DNA of 64,000 nucleotides. It comes from CALGKJ01 sp049322695 (GTDB lineage Bacteria > Bacillota > Clostridia > Lutisporales > Lutisporaceae). Position 1 is the stretch's first letter; each line of letters begins with the position of its first letter. The stretch is taken from positions 25,237 to 89,236 of the forward strand of contig JBMORW010000025.1 of NCBI GenBank assembly GCA_049322695.1, in the 5' to 3' direction. The translations under genes were made by a program, and so were the position numbers. Below, one piece after another: positions 50,987-60,089 of the stretch. Under the pieces are notes generated by a model that saw only the letters and a list, made by a program, of their open reading frames with translations, had not been told where the DNA came from and searched no databases.

Positions 50987-51838
50987 TTATTGTTGACGGC
51001 TTTCTATAGCGGTATAGTTACCCAGGAAAACTTCTTCTGCAGGACCCTCCATAAATACCTCTTCCCGCTTATTCCATTCTATTACCAGGTCTCCCCCTCT
51101 AAGGTGAACCAGTACTCTGTCGTCCAGCTTCCCGTTTATTATGCCTGCAACCACACTGGCACATGCTCCCGTACCACAGGCAAAGGTATAGCCTGCACCT
51201 CTTTCCCAGGTTCTTACGGATATCTCATCTCTGGAGGTCAGCTGAACAAAGTTGACATTGGTTTTCTCAGGAAAACAGTAAAGGTTTTCAATGAGCTTTC
51301 CCTTTGTCATAACATATTTATCAGAAATGTCCTCTGAGAATACAACCGTATGAGGAACACCCATAAGCAGGCTGGTTATATGTAGCTTATCCTCTTCAAT
51401 CGCAATCTCATGACCAATCACCGGTGTTTTTTCTATGGTACAGGGTATTGCATGATACTCAAAAACAGGTCTTCCCATATTGACACGGATTGACTGCACC
51501 TGATTGTCTCTTATCAGCAGCTCCAGCTTCATTATACCTGCGGCTGTCTCTACATTAACTGTTGAGGATCTTACTATTCCTCTGTCATACACAAATTTTC
51601 CAAGGCATCTTACTGCGTTTCCGCACATATCAGGCTTGCTTCCGTCAGAATTGAAAATTTTCATTTTTATATCTGCCTTATGGCTTTCTTCAACCAGAAC
51701 TATTCCGTCAGCGCCTATACCGAAACTTCTGTCGCACATTTTGACTATGGTATTAAAGCCAAGCTTTATCTGTCCCTTTCTATTGTCGATTATTATGAAA
51801 TCGTTACCCAATCCATGATATTTGTAAAAGCTGAACAT
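50987..51838 (-). CDS. dapF: Diaminopimelate epimerase
   Basis: Converts LL- to meso-diaminopimelate for lysine and peptidoglycan. 283 residues from the ATG at 51838. MFSFYKYHGLGNDFIIIDNR at the start; the two catalytic cysteines lie in GSKPDMCGNAVRC and FACGTGACASVVAG. No other dap or lys gene is in the window, so it is separated from its pathway. Confidence 0.97.
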   Translation of the reverse strand: MFSFYKYHGLGNDFIIIDNRKGQIKLGFNTIVKMCDRSFGIGADGIVLVEESHKADIKMKIFNSDGSKPDMCGNAVRCLGKFVYDRGIVRSSTVNVETAAGIMKLELLIRDNQVQSIRVNMGRPVFEYHAIPCTIEKTPVIGHEIAIEEDKLHITSLLMGVPHTVVFSEDISDKYVMTKGKLIENLYCFPEKTNVNFVQLTSRDEISVRTWERGAGYTFACGTGACASVVAGIINGKLDDRVLVHLRGGDLVIEWNKREEVFMEGPAEEVFLGNYTAIESRQQ

Positions 51839-52162
51839 GATTGTCTTCCTCCCGGCTGTATTCTTTAATATTATGACCAAATAAGGAAAATAAACGCCAA
51901 CTATACTTCATATAACATAACTTAACATATTTGGCTTTACAATGCAATTATTTTTATTTTTTCGGTATTTCGCTGATTATCTCTTATTATCTTGGTATTC
52001 CTACCCAATGTAATATTTCGTATATAAACTGCTGCTTCATATAATTTATGGCATTTAAGCAATAATAATGATATACTTGAAAGTAACGGCTCTAGCGCTC
52101 AATAAGCAACGCTAAGAGCCCCTTTCATGAACGAATGGTTTAACTTTCTTGGAGGTGACAAT
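51839..52162. other. Divergent region between dapF and rqcH
   Basis: 324 AT-rich bases. A TATACT -10 near 52072 faces rqcH without a strong -35. A hairpin at 52088-52120 follows. Nothing recognisable for dapF apart from its GGGAGGA site. Confidence 0.45.
52088..52120 (+). promoter_or_regulatory. Leader hairpin upstream of rqcH
   Basis: GGCTCT-AGCG pairs with CGCT-A-AGAGCC (10 bp with one bulged A, 12-base loop), followed by CCCTTTC. It is placed at the expected 5' end of the rqcH transcript, 42 bases before the start codon. Confidence 0.55.
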
Positions 52163-53944
52163 ATGCCTTTTGACGGATCAGTTGTTCATTCAGTAGTTAA
52201 TGAGCTTAATAATAAAATATTAAACGGCAAGGTTGATAAAATACATCAGCCTGAGAAGGATGAGCTTATTATAAGTATCAGAGGCTTCAAAGAAAACTTA
52301 AAGCTGCTGCTCAGCTCAAGCCCTATGTATCCCCGTATTCATCTGACCGATATCAGCCGCTCCAACCCCATGGTGCCACCGTCCTTCTGCATGCTGCTTC
52401 GAAAGCACCTTATGGGCAGCAGGATTATCGGTATAAATCAGCCTGATTATGAAAGAATAGTTGAAATTGTTTTTGAGTGTATCGACGAGCTGGGCTACAG
52501 TAATACAAAAACCTTGATAATAGAGATCATGGGAAGGCACAGCAACATAGTCTTTATAGACAATGAAACAAAAAAAATTATAGACAGCATCAAAAGAATT
52601 AGCTTTGAGGTCAGCAGTGTCCGGGAAGTACTTCCTGGAAGGACCTATATATACCCTCCGGCAGGCGGTAAACAGGAAACGCCCAAGATAAGTCCTCTGG
52701 ACGTGAGCTCAGACTGCTTTGTAAAGGATATTACGGAACTGCATACAAGTATCAAGGCTGAAAAGTATTTTCTCGGCAGATATAATGGCATAAGTCCGGT
52801 AATAGCTCGTGAAGTCTGTCACAATGCGGCTGTTGATGCGGATACAGATATGAAAAGCATAGATTACGGCAGCCTGAGTAACCTCTATTACTCCTTCGGC
52901 AAGCTTTTTAATCAGGCAAAAAAACACCAGTATGTGCCCAATATTATATTTGAAAACGAAAAGCCACTGGACTTTTCCTGCTTCGACCTTACTTTATACA
53001 GCAGCTGTCAAAAAAAATACTTTAAAAGCATAAGCGAAGCCATTGAAACCTTCTATCATGAAAAGGATAAAAAGGACAGACTAAAGCAGAAATACGGCGA
53101 CATACAGAGAATCATATCAAACAGATTGGATAGAAGCTTCAAGAAGCTTGAAAAGCTTAATGAAGAGCTGTCGCAAGCTCAGAGTTCAGATAAGTACAAG
53201 ATTTACGGAGAGCTTATAACAGCCAATATGCACGACATAAGCAAAGGACAGGAGTCAGTCAGAGTTTTGAATTATTACAGTCCCGAGGGAGAGTATGTAG
53301 AGATACCACTTGACAGTCAGCTTACGCCTTCTGCAAATGCTCAGAAGTATTATAAACAGTATAGCAAGTCCAAAACTGCTTTAAAGCTTATCGATCAGCA
53401 GCTTAAGGAAACAAAGGACGAGATACTGTATCTCGAATCGCAGCTCGACAACCTTGAAAAATGCACAGAGGAGCTGGAGATCAACGAAATAAGAAATGAA
53501 CTGGCGGAACAGGGATATATCAGCTCACGTAAGACTGATAAAAGGGATAAGCATATTAAACCGTCAAAGCCTTTGCACTTCATATCTTCAACAGGCGTTG
53601 AGATATATGTAGGAAAAAACAACATCCAAAATGATTACCTTACACTTAAGCTTGCAGCCCCTAATGATATTTGGCTGCATACAAAGGAGATTCCAGGCTC
53701 CCATGTCATTGTAAAGACAGAAGGAAGAAAAATAGATGATGCAACACTGGCAGAGGCGGCCAATCTGGCAGCCTACTACAGTAAAGCAAGGAGTTCTTCC
53801 AAGGTGCCTGTTGATTACACCATAAAAAAGAATGTAAAGAAGCCGGCCGGTGCCAAACCCGGTATGGTCATATATGAAAATTATAAGACAGTATATATAG
53901 ATCCCATTGAGGAAAGCATAAAACGATTAAAAAAATCAGATTAG
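52163..53944 (+). CDS. rqcH: Ribosome quality-control protein RqcH (NFACT/FbpA family)
   Basis: Binds obstructed 50S subunits and adds C-terminal alanine tails to stalled peptides; also annotated as fibronectin-binding FbpA. 593 residues from the ATG at 52163 (TTGGAGGTG site). NFACT-N domain with MPFDGSVVHSVVNELN and ISIRGFKENLKLLLSSSPMY; a coiled coil around 290-440; NFACT-R domain near the end with LHFISSTGVEIYVGKNN, NDIWLHTKEIPGSHVIVK and YSKARSSSKVPVDYT. The frame is open 12 codons upstream, but the ribosome site favours this start. Confidence 0.96.
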   Translation: MPFDGSVVHSVVNELNNKILNGKVDKIHQPEKDELIISIRGFKENLKLLLSSSPMYPRIHLTDISRSNPMVPPSFCMLLRKHLMGSRIIGINQPDYERIVEIVFECIDELGYSNTKTLIIEIMGRHSNIVFIDNETKKIIDSIKRISFEVSSVREVLPGRTYIYPPAGGKQETPKISPLDVSSDCFVKDITELHTSIKAEKYFLGRYNGISPVIAREVCHNAAVDADTDMKSIDYGSLSNLYYSFGKLFNQAKKHQYVPNIIFENEKPLDFSCFDLTLYSSCQKKYFKSISEAIETFYHEKDKKDRLKQKYGDIQRIISNRLDRSFKKLEKLNEELSQAQSSDKYKIYGELITANMHDISKGQESVRVLNYYSPEGEYVEIPLDSQLTPSANAQKYYKQYSKSKTALKLIDQQLKETKDEILYLESQLDNLEKCTEELEINEIRNELAEQGYISSRKTDKRDKHIKPSKPLHFISSTGVEIYVGKNNIQNDYLTLKLAAPNDIWLHTKEIPGSHVIVKTEGRKIDDATLAEAANLAAYYSKARSSSKVPVDYTIKKNVKKPAGAKPGMVIYENYKTVYIDPIEESIKRLKKSD

Positions 53945-53949
53945 ACTGA

Positions 53950-53978
53950 AGCCCATTGAGCTCTTAGCTCAATGGGCT
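53950..53978. terminator. Convergent terminator after rqcH
   Basis: 13-bp perfect stem AGCCCATTGAGCT/AGCTCAATGGGCT with a 3-base loop between two convergent genes, 6 bases beyond the rqcH stop and 7 bases from the stop of the minus-strand gene. Confidence 0.92.
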
Positions 53979-53984
53979 TATATA

Positions 53985-54656
53985 TTAAATAAACATTTTC
54001 CTGTATTTTATTGCCGAAGCCAAAAGTACAATTGAGCTGCTCAGCATAACAACACTCAGGAATATACATGCAAAGGTCAGGTTGCGTGTAAACTCGATGG
54101 AGAAGTTATATTGCTGCGCTATACCGCTAACAAAAGCATCAAAGTTTCCCATGGCCAAATATGCGTTTCTAAGCCAGATAATTGATACCAGTACTGCCAT
54201 AGGCACTACTGATACACCCATTAACAACCCGTTCAGCACTCTTTTTTTCATGCCTCTTAAACCCATGAATATTGGAATTACAAACATAAGTGGCAGCAAG
54301 AACGAAAAGTACTGAGGTGCTAACACGAAAAACAATGTACTTGTCAATAAAAAGGATTTCATTATCAGATTAAGGGGTTTGATATTATCTCTAAAATCAT
54401 AGGTGGCTGCACCGCAATACCTCAAATAATATCCAACCTTTTTCTCATCCTTGATATTTGATTCCTTTAAAAGCTCTTTGCCCTTATTGACCAAGCTTTG
54501 GTATGTTTCCTGGTGTCTTTCGGGTATTTCTATAGATTTATAATCTGCTTTGAGGGATTCAATTTGATTATTGTATGAGTCCTTCTTTTTACCCGTATAA
54601 TATTTCTCTACCTTCTTTTTCACATCATCTAAAACCAATAATAAGTCCTTGTCCAT
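53985..54656 (-). CDS. Uncharacterised membrane protein with four helices
   Basis: 223 residues. The first 95 are soluble and charged, with a coiled-coil tendency (MDKDLLLVLDDVKKKVEKYY). Four hydrophobic helices follow, at about 101-117, 118-134, 143-163 and 195-216, with basic residues (RGMKKRV, KYRKMF) on the cytoplasmic loops. No catalytic motif is visible and I do not recognise the family. GGAGG ribosome site lies immediately after the U tract of the upstream terminator, so it probably depends on read-through from the transporter unit. Confidence 0.75.
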   Translation of the reverse strand: MDKDLLLVLDDVKKKVEKYYTGKKKDSYNNQIESLKADYKSIEIPERHQETYQSLVNKGKELLKESNIKDEKKVGYYLRYCGAATYDFRDNIKPLNLIMKSFLLTSTLFFVLAPQYFSFLLPLMFVIPIFMGLRGMKKRVLNGLLMGVSVVPMAVLVSIIWLRNAYLAMGNFDAFVSGIAQQYNFSIEFTRNLTFACIFLSVVMLSSSIVLLASAIKYRKMFI

Positions 54657-54667
54657 ATTAATACCTC

Positions 54668-54694
54668 CAAAAAAACCCCCACTTATAGTGGGGG
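54668..54694 (-). terminator. Strong terminator after the MetS-like gene
   Basis: 8-bp GC-rich stem CCCCCACT/AGTGGGGG with a 3-base loop, then TTTTTTTGG on the minus strand, ending at the ribosome site of the next gene. Confidence 0.93.
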
Positions 54695-54702
54695 CTTTGG
54701 TT

Positions 54703-54804
54703 TTATTGTTTACTGTGCTTAAGTAATGAGCTGAGGAAAATAATAGACGAAACTAATATAGTGCCCCAAGCTAATACCATAAATATTAAAGCGCTAGTTG
54801 TCAT
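54703..54804 (-). CDS. MetS-like small subunit of NSS transporter (33 residues)
   Basis: A 33-residue frame starting 14 bases after the transporter stop, with a GGAGGGA site. MTTSALIFMVLAWGTILVSS then IIFLSSLLKHSKQ: a single membrane helix with a polar, basic end. The MetP/MetS methionine-alanine import systems of other Gram-positives pair an NSS transporter with just such a peptide, and sequences of this type are normally annotated as MetS. Assignment by position and shape. Confidence 0.85.
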   Translation of the reverse strand: MTTSALIFMVLAWGTILVSSIIFLSSLLKHSKQ

Positions 54805-54817
54805 TATTATTCCCTCC

Positions 54818-56398
54818 TTACTTTCTTATAGATATTTGATTGCTTTGCAGTTCTACACCATATTTATCCTTTATAGTCTTATAAGCCTGGTAGAAGCCTA
54901 TAATGAGTACTGCTATAACTACAACTCTGCCGGCCTGCACCCATGGTACAAGTCCCGGTGAATTTGCTATAAAATCAGGAACTATCTTGAAGTAGCCTGC
55001 CTTGATATAGTCTCTTGTAGACATAATCAAGAGTCCCGCAATGGAAACAGGTGTCAGGAACTGTATGAACAGCTTGAAGAACCAGTCGGGAACCTTCCAG
55101 TAGCTTCCTCTGTTCATTTCCTCAAGAGCCTTACCTCTCATCAGCCAGCCTGCTACAACAACCTCAATGAATCCGAGCACAACAAGCAGGTATGAGCCTA
55201 CCCAGTTGTCAACCTCTGTAAAGTATGCAAGGTCAGCAGTCTTAGTAAGAATCGGCTCCAAGCAAACTGGAAGACCAACTGCTATATAAAGGAAGAATAC
55301 CAGCATGGAAGCTTTCTTCTTGGCCATTCCAAAGCTTTCTTCAAGCAGTGCAACTATGTAGTTGTACATAGCTACTGCAGAGGTAATACCTGCAAATGCC
55401 AGCAACAAGAACCACAGTGCGCCCATAAACTGACCGCCTGCCATGGTTCTGAATATGTTCGGCAGTGAAATGAAGGATAATCCTACACCAGCACCAAGTC
55501 CTTCAGCTCCAAGGAAGGTATAAGCTATAGGAATAGCTATTGTTCCGCCAAGTATAACTTCAGCTACTTCATTAAGTGCAACTGTAGTAATACCTGAAAG
55601 TACTATATCATCGTCCGGCTTCAGGTAAGAAGCATAGTTACAGATGATACCCATTCCAAGCGAGAGCGTGAAGAATATCTGGCCTGCTGCAGCCTGTGCC
55701 GCTGTCCAGCTTAACGCATCCCATCTCGGGGTCCATATGTAGTTTAAGCCCGCTATAGGTGACCAGTCAGGGTTAACCGGTGAACCAAGCGTTAGTGTTC
55801 TGATAATCAATATTATACCAAATATATAGATAGTAGGCATCATAAATTTTGCCAATACTTCTATACCCTTTTGTATACCGCCTGATACTGCAAGGCCCAA
55901 TATGACCAAAGCAGCCAGCCAGAAAACAAATACATAAGCCGGTGACTGTATGTAATTTACAAAGAACTCACCTGTGCTCTTTGCTGTGTCCATGTATGCA
56001 CCTGAGACAGATGCATATGCATAGCCAAGTGTCCAACCTATTATATGATTATAATAGCTGTTGACCAATACTGTAACACCTAATGCTATTGCTCCTGCCA
56101 AACCTCCGAATATAGCTGCAGCTCTTGGGCTAACGCCTTCTCTTGCCTGCAGATAAACCATTGGTCCCAAGCTTCCATGGCCGTATTTTCCGCCATATCT
56201 TCCAAGGTTCCATTCTACGAACATCAGCGGAATACCCATAAGAATAAGTGCACCAAAGTATGGAATCATGAACGCGCCGCCGCCGTTCTTAGCTGCTTGG
56301 TACGGATATCTCCAGAAATTTCCCAGACCTACGGCGTTACCTGCCATAGCAAGGATCAAACCAAGCTTACTTCCCCAGTTTTCTCTTTTTTCTGCCAT
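54818..56398 (-). CDS. Sodium-dependent transporter, neurotransmitter:sodium symporter family
   Basis: 526 residues with about 12 membrane helices. The first helix holds the family signature WGSKLGLILAMAGNAVGLGN FWRYPY (read in two parts), with the unwound sodium/substrate-binding stretch. KNGGGAFMIPYFGALILMGIPL and LSLGMGIICNYASYL follow. Imports an amino acid with sodium; the MetS-like partner suggests methionine or alanine, but the substrate cannot be read from sequence. It has its own promoter about 160 bases upstream. Confidence 0.95.
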   Translation of the reverse strand: MAEKRENWGSKLGLILAMAGNAVGLGNFWRYPYQAAKNGGGAFMIPYFGALILMGIPLMFVEWNLGRYGGKYGHGSLGPMVYLQAREGVSPRAAAIFGGLAGAIALGVTVLVNSYYNHIIGWTLGYAYASVSGAYMDTAKSTGEFFVNYIQSPAYVFVFWLAALVILGLAVSGGIQKGIEVLAKFMMPTIYIFGIILIIRTLTLGSPVNPDWSPIAGLNYIWTPRWDALSWTAAQAAAGQIFFTLSLGMGIICNYASYLKPDDDIVLSGITTVALNEVAEVILGGTIAIPIAYTFLGAEGLGAGVGLSFISLPNIFRTMAGGQFMGALWFLLLAFAGITSAVAMYNYIVALLEESFGMAKKKASMLVFFLYIAVGLPVCLEPILTKTADLAYFTEVDNWVGSYLLVVLGFIEVVVAGWLMRGKALEEMNRGSYWKVPDWFFKLFIQFLTPVSIAGLLIMSTRDYIKAGYFKIVPDFIANSPGLVPWVQAGRVVVIAVLIIGFYQAYKTIKDKYGVELQSNQISIRK

Positions 56399-56558
56399 TA
56401 AAGTACCTCCTCTTCATTTTTATTTATCTTAATGCCAAGCACAGGTAGATTATACCGTCACTTAACATTTAAGAACAGAAAATAATAATTAGTAACAGGA
56501 AACTAAAAGAAAATATTTGGTTTATTCCCAAAATTCAGAATAATAAAAATTAAAATAA

Positions 56559-56587
56559 ATATTACCATATAAAAAACATCACGTCAA
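56559..56587 (-). promoter_or_regulatory. Promoter of the transporter unit
   Basis: Minus strand TTGACG (56587-56582), 17 bases, TAATAT (56564-56559), close to the sigma-A consensus. Confidence 0.8.
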
Positions 56588-56857
56588 CAACACATTTTAC
56601 TATTTGAAAATGTTTTGATATAAATAAATATACTTTTACAAATAAAAAGCACTCTATACAAACCTTCAGTCCTCAAGTGCGTTTCCAATTGCATCCCGTT
56701 ATATTATTACCTTTTATCCAGTTATTAAACTCACTAAATCATATAACATATATAAAAATCTCATATTTATTCATTATTGTATATATTTATAATACTTAAA
56801 TTATTCAAATATTTCAATACATATTACAAAATAAATGTAATTGTAAAAAAATTAATT

Positions 56858-56884
56858 AGCAGTATGACCGCACATCATACTGCT
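56858..56884 (-). terminator. Terminator of the pyr operon
   Basis: 10-bp perfect stem AGCAGTATGA/TCATACTGCT, 7-base loop, then AATTAATTTTTTT on the minus strand, 7 bases beyond the pyrE stop. Confidence 0.93.
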
Positions 56885-56891
56885 AGTACTT

Positions 56892-57467
56892 CTACAAGTC
56901 CCTGCTGCCGGGCTTTGAAGGTATTGATCCTTCTTTGCACATAGGGCAGCCATTGGGTTCATATGTATCTATGTCAACTCTGATAAGGCTTTTATATGGT
57001 ATATCGAACAGTACCTTACCGCCGCTTCTGTCCACTACACTGCCTACTCCGACAACCTCAGCACCCTTAGATCTGACAAGATCTATTACCTCCTTGACAG
57101 ATCCGCCGGTAGTTATTACGTCCTCTACAACAAGAACCTTTGAACGCCTTGCTATTTCAAAGCCTCTTCTGAGTGTCATTACTCCGTTTTCTCTTTCGGC
57201 ATATATTGCTTTTACCTCAAGATGTCTGCCAACCTCATAGGCAAGGATAATTCCACCAAGAGCAGGTCCAATTACAATATCTATATCATAGCCTTCAAAT
57301 TTCTCTGCCAGCCCTTTGGATATTTCCACACTGCACTCCGGATGCTGAAATATCTTTGCGCACTGCATATATTTGTTACTATGTTTCCCTGAGCTTAATA
57401 CAAAATGACCGTGCTGAAGTACACCGGTCTTCTCTAAAATTTCCTGTACCCTTTCCTTGGTCAGCAT
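56892..57467 (-). CDS. pyrE: Orotate phosphoribosyltransferase
   Basis: Joins orotate and PRPP to make OMP. 191 residues. PRPP motif VLVVEDVITTGGSVKEVIDL; SSGKHSNKYMQCAKIF near the start. The length and C-terminal CPMCKEGSIPSKPGS are typical of the clostridial form. Last gene of the operon, 12 bases after pyrD. Confidence 0.97.
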   Translation of the reverse strand: MLTKERVQEILEKTGVLQHGHFVLSSGKHSNKYMQCAKIFQHPECSVEISKGLAEKFEGYDIDIVIGPALGGIILAYEVGRHLEVKAIYAERENGVMTLRRGFEIARRSKVLVVEDVITTGGSVKEVIDLVRSKGAEVVGVGSVVDRSGGKVLFDIPYKSLIRVDIDTYEPNGCPMCKEGSIPSKPGSRDL

Positions 57468-57479
57468 ATAATTCCTCCT

Positions 57480-58388
57480 TTATATTACATCCAGTTTACC
57501 CCTTATATCGTCAATACTGTTAAAATTATTCTCAATCAAATATTGTTCTATTCCCTTTAATATCTTTAAGGGAGCATATGGATCCGTAAAGTTTGCAGTG
57601 CCAACCGATATTGCAGAGGCACCTGCCAGAATGAATTCAACAGCATCCTCCCATGTGGATATACCACCCATTCCTATTACGGGTATATTTACTGCTTTGC
57701 ATACCTGCCATACCATTCTCAATGCTACGGGCTTCACAGCCGGACCCGACAGTCCTCCTACAATGTTTGCAAGTATCGGCTTTCTAGATTTAATATCTAT
57801 TGCCATACCCAGCAGTGTGTTTATCAGTGAAAGTGCATCTGCACCTGCTTCCTGGGCGGCTGAAGCTATCTCTACAATATCTGTAACATTGGGCGACAGC
57901 TTTACTATTAAAGGTACCCTGCTGTGCATTTTTACATGTTTCGTAATATTGTAGACAGAATCGCATTTTGTTCCAAAAGCTACACCGCCTTCTTTTACGT
58001 TTGGGCAGGAAATGTTCAGTTCTATTCCATCTACACGACTGCCAAGCTTCTCGGCCATCTCACAGCATTCTTCCACAGTATTTCCTGCGATGTTGGCTAT
58101 TACTGCAGCAGTATACTTTCTGAGAAAGGGCAGCTCCTCCTCAATAAATACATCTATTCCCGGATTTTGTAATCCTACACTGTTCAATATTCCTGAAGGA
58201 GTTTCTGCTATTCGTGGTGCTTTGTTGCCCTCCCGAGGCTTCAAAGTAAGACCCTTTACTGCTATTGCCCCCAGAAGACTCAGGTCGTAGTAAGCTCCAT
58301 ATTCCTTTCCAAAACCAAATGTGCCTGAAGCGACAGTCACTGGATTTTTCAACTGTATTCCGGAGAGGTTTACTTTTGTACTAAACAT
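57480..58388 (-). CDS. pyrD: Dihydroorotate dehydrogenase B, catalytic subunit
   Basis: FMN enzyme of class 1B that works with PyrK. 302 residues from the ATG at 58388, overlapping pyrK by 8 bases with a GGAGGTGG site inside pyrK. NPVTVASGTFGFGKEY, ELNISCPNVKEGG with the class-1 catalytic Cys, and VIGMGGISTWEDAVEFILAG are visible. NAD is the electron acceptor through PyrK. The open frame upstream has no ribosome site. Confidence 0.98.
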   Translation of the reverse strand: MFSTKVNLSGIQLKNPVTVASGTFGFGKEYGAYYDLSLLGAIAVKGLTLKPREGNKAPRIAETPSGILNSVGLQNPGIDVFIEEELPFLRKYTAAVIANIAGNTVEECCEMAEKLGSRVDGIELNISCPNVKEGGVAFGTKCDSVYNITKHVKMHSRVPLIVKLSPNVTDIVEIASAAQEAGADALSLINTLLGMAIDIKSRKPILANIVGGLSGPAVKPVALRMVWQVCKAVNIPVIGMGGISTWEDAVEFILAGASAISVGTANFTDPYAPLKILKGIEQYLIENNFNSIDDIRGKLDVI

Positions 58389-59148
58389 CAAAGACCACCT
58401 CCTCTGAGTTGAACACAGGTCCATCGCTGCATACCTTGCTGTGGTGCCAGCCGGCTTCATTATCTGCCTTTGTTTTACACACACATACCAGACAAGCTCC
58501 TATTCCACAGCCCATTCTTTCCTCCAAGGACAGATAGCATTCAGTATTATTTTCCTTGCAAAGCTCCTTGACTTTTTTCATCATGATTTTGGGTCCGCAT
58601 GTATATATTACATCATATTTATGCAAATTTCCAGCCAATAAATCTGTCACAAAGCCCTTTATGCCTGCACTGCCGTCTTCTGTTGCAATATACACCTCTT
58701 TACTCACTTTCTCAAATGCATCTATTTTATAAATATCAGACCTGAAGCCCAAATATGCATCGCAATTTTCAAGCTGTGCTGCAAGTTCTAGAAGTGGTGC
58801 TGTCCCTATACCTCCTCCTACAACTGCGCATCTCTTGTTATTTTTTATAGGAAAACCATTGCCTAGAGGACCCATAACATCCAGAAAATCTCCGGATTCA
58901 AGCCTGCTTAACTCTATGGTCCCTTTTCCCTTAAGCTGATACAGTATTGCTATTGCACCATTTTGTCTGTTTATCCTGTTTATGCTGATAGGCCTCCTGA
59001 GCAGCGGATAATCTGTTCCATAGGGCTTTATATGAATAAACTGTCCTGCTTCTGCTTTATTTGATATTTCCTTGTCCAGAATAATCATTTCATAAATCTC
59101 GTCATTTAACCTAATGTTTTTCAGTATCTCAGATTTATTACAATACAT
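58381..59148 (-). CDS. pyrK: Dihydroorotate dehydrogenase B, electron-transfer subunit
   Basis: FAD and [2Fe-2S] protein that passes electrons from PyrD to NAD. 255 residues from the ATG at 59148 (GGGGGA site). FAD motif LLRRPISINRI; NAD-side VGGGIGTAPLLELAAQL; the cluster cysteines are in ERMGCGIGACLVCVC and the later VCSDGPVF. Between pyrF and pyrD. Confidence 0.97.
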   Translation of the reverse strand: MYCNKSEILKNIRLNDEIYEMIILDKEISNKAEAGQFIHIKPYGTDYPLLRRPISINRINRQNGAIAILYQLKGKGTIELSRLESGDFLDVMGPLGNGFPIKNNKRCAVVGGGIGTAPLLELAAQLENCDAYLGFRSDIYKIDAFEKVSKEVYIATEDGSAGIKGFVTDLLAGNLHKYDVIYTCGPKIMMKKVKELCKENNTECYLSLEERMGCGIGACLVCVCKTKADNEAGWHHSKVCSDGPVFNSEEVVFDV

Positions 59149-59161
59149 TTTTATCCCCCTT

Positions 59162-60088
59162 CTACCAGGCCAGCTTCTTTTGTCTTCCAAGCTCATTGTT
59201 TATGTCGTCTCTCATCTTTATTGCCGCTTCCCTTGCTGCTTCAGCAAATTGGTTTTCACTAAATCTGCTGCTGTAATCAGGAGCCTTATATGCTGCTATT
59301 ATTCCCCTTGAGGAGTTCACCAAAGCACCAAGACCGTTTTCATTGAAGCATTCTGCTGCATCCTCCGCCGTACCTCCCTGTGCACCATAACCGGGTACAA
59401 GAAAATAGTTATGCTTCATAAGCTTTCTCAGCCTGGCTGCATCCTCCTTGAAGGTTGCACCGACAACTGCACCAACACTGCTGTAACCATGTCTTCCTCT
59501 GCTGCCGTCTCCCAGTTCCACCACTATTTCTGCCACATGCTCATATATCCTTCTGCCATTGCTGACTAAATCCTGTATATCAACTGATGATTTATTGGAG
59601 GTCTTAACAAGTACGAATACACCCTTGCCATTCTTTTTACAGTTCTTCACGAAGGGAGCTATAGAATCAGTGCCTAAATATGGGTTTACAGTTATAATAT
59701 CCGTATCTGCGGAATATGCATTGTCTCCAAGAAAAAAGTCAGCATAACCCTCTGCAGTAGAGCCTATATCTCCTCTCTTTACATCCCCTACAACCACCAT
59801 ACCCTTTGATTTTGCATAGCTACAGGTCTCCATAAAACATTCAAGTCCTGGGGGTCCGTATTGCTCGTAGAATGCAATCTGAGGTTTAACTGCAGGTACT
59901 ATATCATACAGATAGTCAATAAGCTGCTTGTTATAACAAAGAAAGGCTCTTGCTGCATCCTTTGCAACTTCTCCCGTGTTTGCTTCCTCTCTGATAAAGC
60001 CCGGTACATATTCCAGTCTCGGGTCCAAACCCACCACCGTATGGTTTTTGCACTTCACTACCCTTTCAATCAACACGTCAAATATCAT
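59162..60088 (-). CDS. pyrF: Orotidine 5'-phosphate decarboxylase (type 2)
   Basis: Makes UMP from OMP. 308 residues, the longer type 2 form. TVVGLDPRLEYVP at the start and the active site DVKRGDIGSTAEGYADFFLG. The ATG at 60088 comes one base after the pyrC TAA, and AAGGAGG is formed by the last pyrC codons, so the two are coupled. The open frame that continues upstream lies wholly inside pyrC. Confidence 0.97.
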   Translation of the reverse strand: MIFDVLIERVVKCKNHTVVGLDPRLEYVPGFIREEANTGEVAKDAARAFLCYNKQLIDYLYDIVPAVKPQIAFYEQYGPPGLECFMETCSYAKSKGMVVVGDVKRGDIGSTAEGYADFFLGDNAYSADTDIITVNPYLGTDSIAPFVKNCKKNGKGVFVLVKTSNKSSVDIQDLVSNGRRIYEHVAEIVVELGDGSRGRHGYSSVGAVVGATFKEDAARLRKLMKHNYFLVPGYGAQGGTAEDAAECFNENGLGALVNSSRGIIAAYKAPDYSSRFSENQFAEAAREAAIKMRDDINNELGRQKKLAW

Positions 60089-60089
60089 A

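Larger units (their letters stand above)
56399..56891. other. AT-rich region between the transporter and pyrE
   Basis: About 490 bases. It contains the transporter promoter (56559-56587), an unstructured leader of about 150 bases, and the pyrE terminator (56858-56884). 56590-56850 shows no credible gene, repeat or known riboswitch fold. Confidence 0.6.

Noticed and set aside
56399..56891. Riboswitch or T-box in the transporter leader
   Set aside because: No T-box sequence, no SAM or other conserved core and no terminator in the leader; only AT-rich sequence.
58389..58484. N-terminal extension of pyrD upstream of 58388
   Set aside because: It overlaps the conserved end of pyrK, has no ribosome site and the family starts at MFSTKVNL-type sequence.
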